This document shows, in pieces, positions 63,245 through 64,000 of a stretch of DNA of 64,000 bases; the stretch's first letter is position 1; each line of letters starts with the position of its first letter. The stretch comes from Tautonia marina (GTDB lineage Bacteria; Planctomycetota; Planctomycetia; Isosphaerales; Isosphaeraceae). A model generated the notes under the pieces. That model was not told the origin of the DNA. It saw only the letters and a program-made list of their open reading frames with translations, and made no database searches. Position numbers and translations under genes: made by a program. The DNA lies in contig NZ_WEZF01000006.1 of the NCBI RefSeq assembly GCF_009177065.1, positions 186,001 to 250,000 on the forward strand, written 5' to 3'.

Positions 63245-63574
63245 CGGGGGCGGTCTCCTGGTGAGAACAGATCGTGATTCCTGAAGGATTGGTTCTATCG
63301 CGGTTCACGTTCCGGGTCGAGGACTCGCTGCCGGGCGCCGACAGAAGCGAGCGATCCCGGTACACTAAACGCCTCAGGGAAGGGGGGAGCCTGCACGGGC
63401 CTCTCGTCCCTTCGCTTGGAGCCGATCGCCACAGGGAATCGGCCGCGCGATCGCTTGAAGTGCCGCCCGTCGCACTCCGCTCCGAAACGGATCGCGGCAC
63501 GAACCGGCGCGGTGCGGCGCGAGAGACCGATCGGTTGGCCGCTCGACGAACCCCAACGGCCCGGAGGTCGCACC
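63245..63574. other. Intergenic region upstream of the truncated gene
   Basis: A 330-bp divergent region. A weak promoter-like pair CCGACA, 17 nt, TACACT (63338-63366) points toward the right-hand gene. No supported coding frame. Confidence 0.4.
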
Positions 63575-64000
63575 GTGATTGCCCGGAGAATGCCTTCGTA
63601 CAGACTGGCGCTCTGCTTCTGCGGCCTCGGCCTGCTCTCACTGGTTCCAATGGGACTTCAGGGCAGCCAGCGATCGGTGATGATGCGGCAGGTCGCCGAA
63701 CTGCGGGACGGACAGCGCGTCGTCGGGCATTTGGCCGGCTCGCCCGACGGCTCGATCACGTTCGAAACCGACTCGGGATCACCGCCGAGGATTCCCCTGG
63801 ACCAGATCGCACGACTTCTACGCCTCGACGGGGACAATGAGGACGCGCCGCGAGCCGAAGCTCAGCCGTTTCTGCTCGCGTTTGGATTCGATCAGCGGCT
63901 TTCCGGACGACTGGTTTCCGTCGACGACGAGACGATCCGGATGAGGCTGGGCTCCGACGCCCAGCCCGTGACCATCGACCGTCTCGCCGTTGCTTCACTC
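63575..64000 (+). CDS. Exported protein, cut by the right edge
   Basis: A frame starting with GTG, with GGAGGT 6 nt upstream, runs open for 142 codons to the end of the window with no stop. The first residues (IARRMPSYRLALCFCGLGLL) form a signal peptide or anchor. A beta-rich part follows (VAELRDGQRVVGHLAGSPDG, SGRLVSVDDETIRMRLG) with repeated short strand patterns, suggesting a domain duplicated about 55 residues apart. The family is not recognised. The 3' end lies outside the window. Confidence 0.65.
   Translation, partial: MIARRMPSYRLALCFCGLGLLSLVPMGLQGSQRSVMMRQVAELRDGQRVVGHLAGSPDGSITFETDSGSPPRIPLDQIARLLRLDGDNEDAPRAEAQPFLLAFGFDQRLSGRLVSVDDETIRMRLGSDAQPVTIDRLAVASL

Overview
The window is a high-GC bacterial chromosome segment, most probably from a planctomycete of the Isosphaeraceae type. 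This is an inference from gene content. Several families typical of Planctomycetota are present: two large DUF1549/DUF1553 proteins with haem-type CXXCH motifs (9405-11891 and 45956-48832), a Tat-exported DUF1501 protein (41631-43115), a TIGR03067 protein, a LEPR-XLL-like export motif (8343-9137), DUF4058, and many exported proteins of unknown function. No rRNA, tRNA, CRISPR array, insertion sequence or prophage was recognised. The base composition looks even to the eye, so this reads as core chromosome rather than an island.

Layout. 1-9.3 kb holds a TPR protein, an SMP-30/gluconolactonase-like enzyme, infA (72 aa, GTG start), a reverse-strand group of pgi, an FMN reductase and a DinB-like protein, then DUF4058, a membrane protein and a BsuPI-domain protein. 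9.4-18.2 kb holds a DUF1549/DUF1553 protein, a putative membrane-tethered helix-turn-helix protein with Asp/Ser repeats, exported proteins and an M48 peptidase. 18.4-22.4 kb is a signalling module: membrane histidine kinase, exported TIGR03067 protein, and NtrC-type sigma-54 response regulator. 22.4-30.5 kb holds DUF2007, a HemQ-like protein, and a run of low-complexity or repeat exported proteins interrupted by an astacin-like metalloprotease without a visible signal peptide. 30.6-36.9 kb is central carbon and lipid metabolism on the plus strand: gapA (near-consensus promoter), pgk, rpe, a phosphoglycerate-mutase-fold protein that lacks both catalytic histidines, accD and a HAD phosphatase. 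36.9-49.7 kb is mostly reverse strand: a sugar-nucleotide epimerase, a very large exported protein overlapping an exported protein-isoaspartate methyltransferase, DUF1501, an amidohydrolase pair of which one has lost its metal ligands, a second DUF1549/DUF1553 protein and an endonuclease/phosphatase-fold protein. A membrane Rieske protein lies among them on the plus strand. 49.8-61.1 kb holds housekeeping and repair genes: rnhA, lexA, a LmbE-type deacetylase, hrpB, nadC, uvrB and a ComEA-like HhH protein. 61.5-64 kb ends with a lipoprotein, an exported LmbE-type deacetylase and a gene cut by the right edge.

The coherent functional units are the glycolytic gapA-pgk pair followed by rpe, the kinase/regulator module, the pcm/large-secreted-protein pair, the amidohydrolase pair, and dispersed SOS/excision repair genes (lexA, uvrB). 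The best candidates for undescribed biology are the exported-protein locus at 24.1-30.5 kb, the amidohydrolase plus pseudo-amidohydrolase pair, the histidine-less phosphatase coupled to rpe, and the putative membrane-tethered DNA-binding protein.
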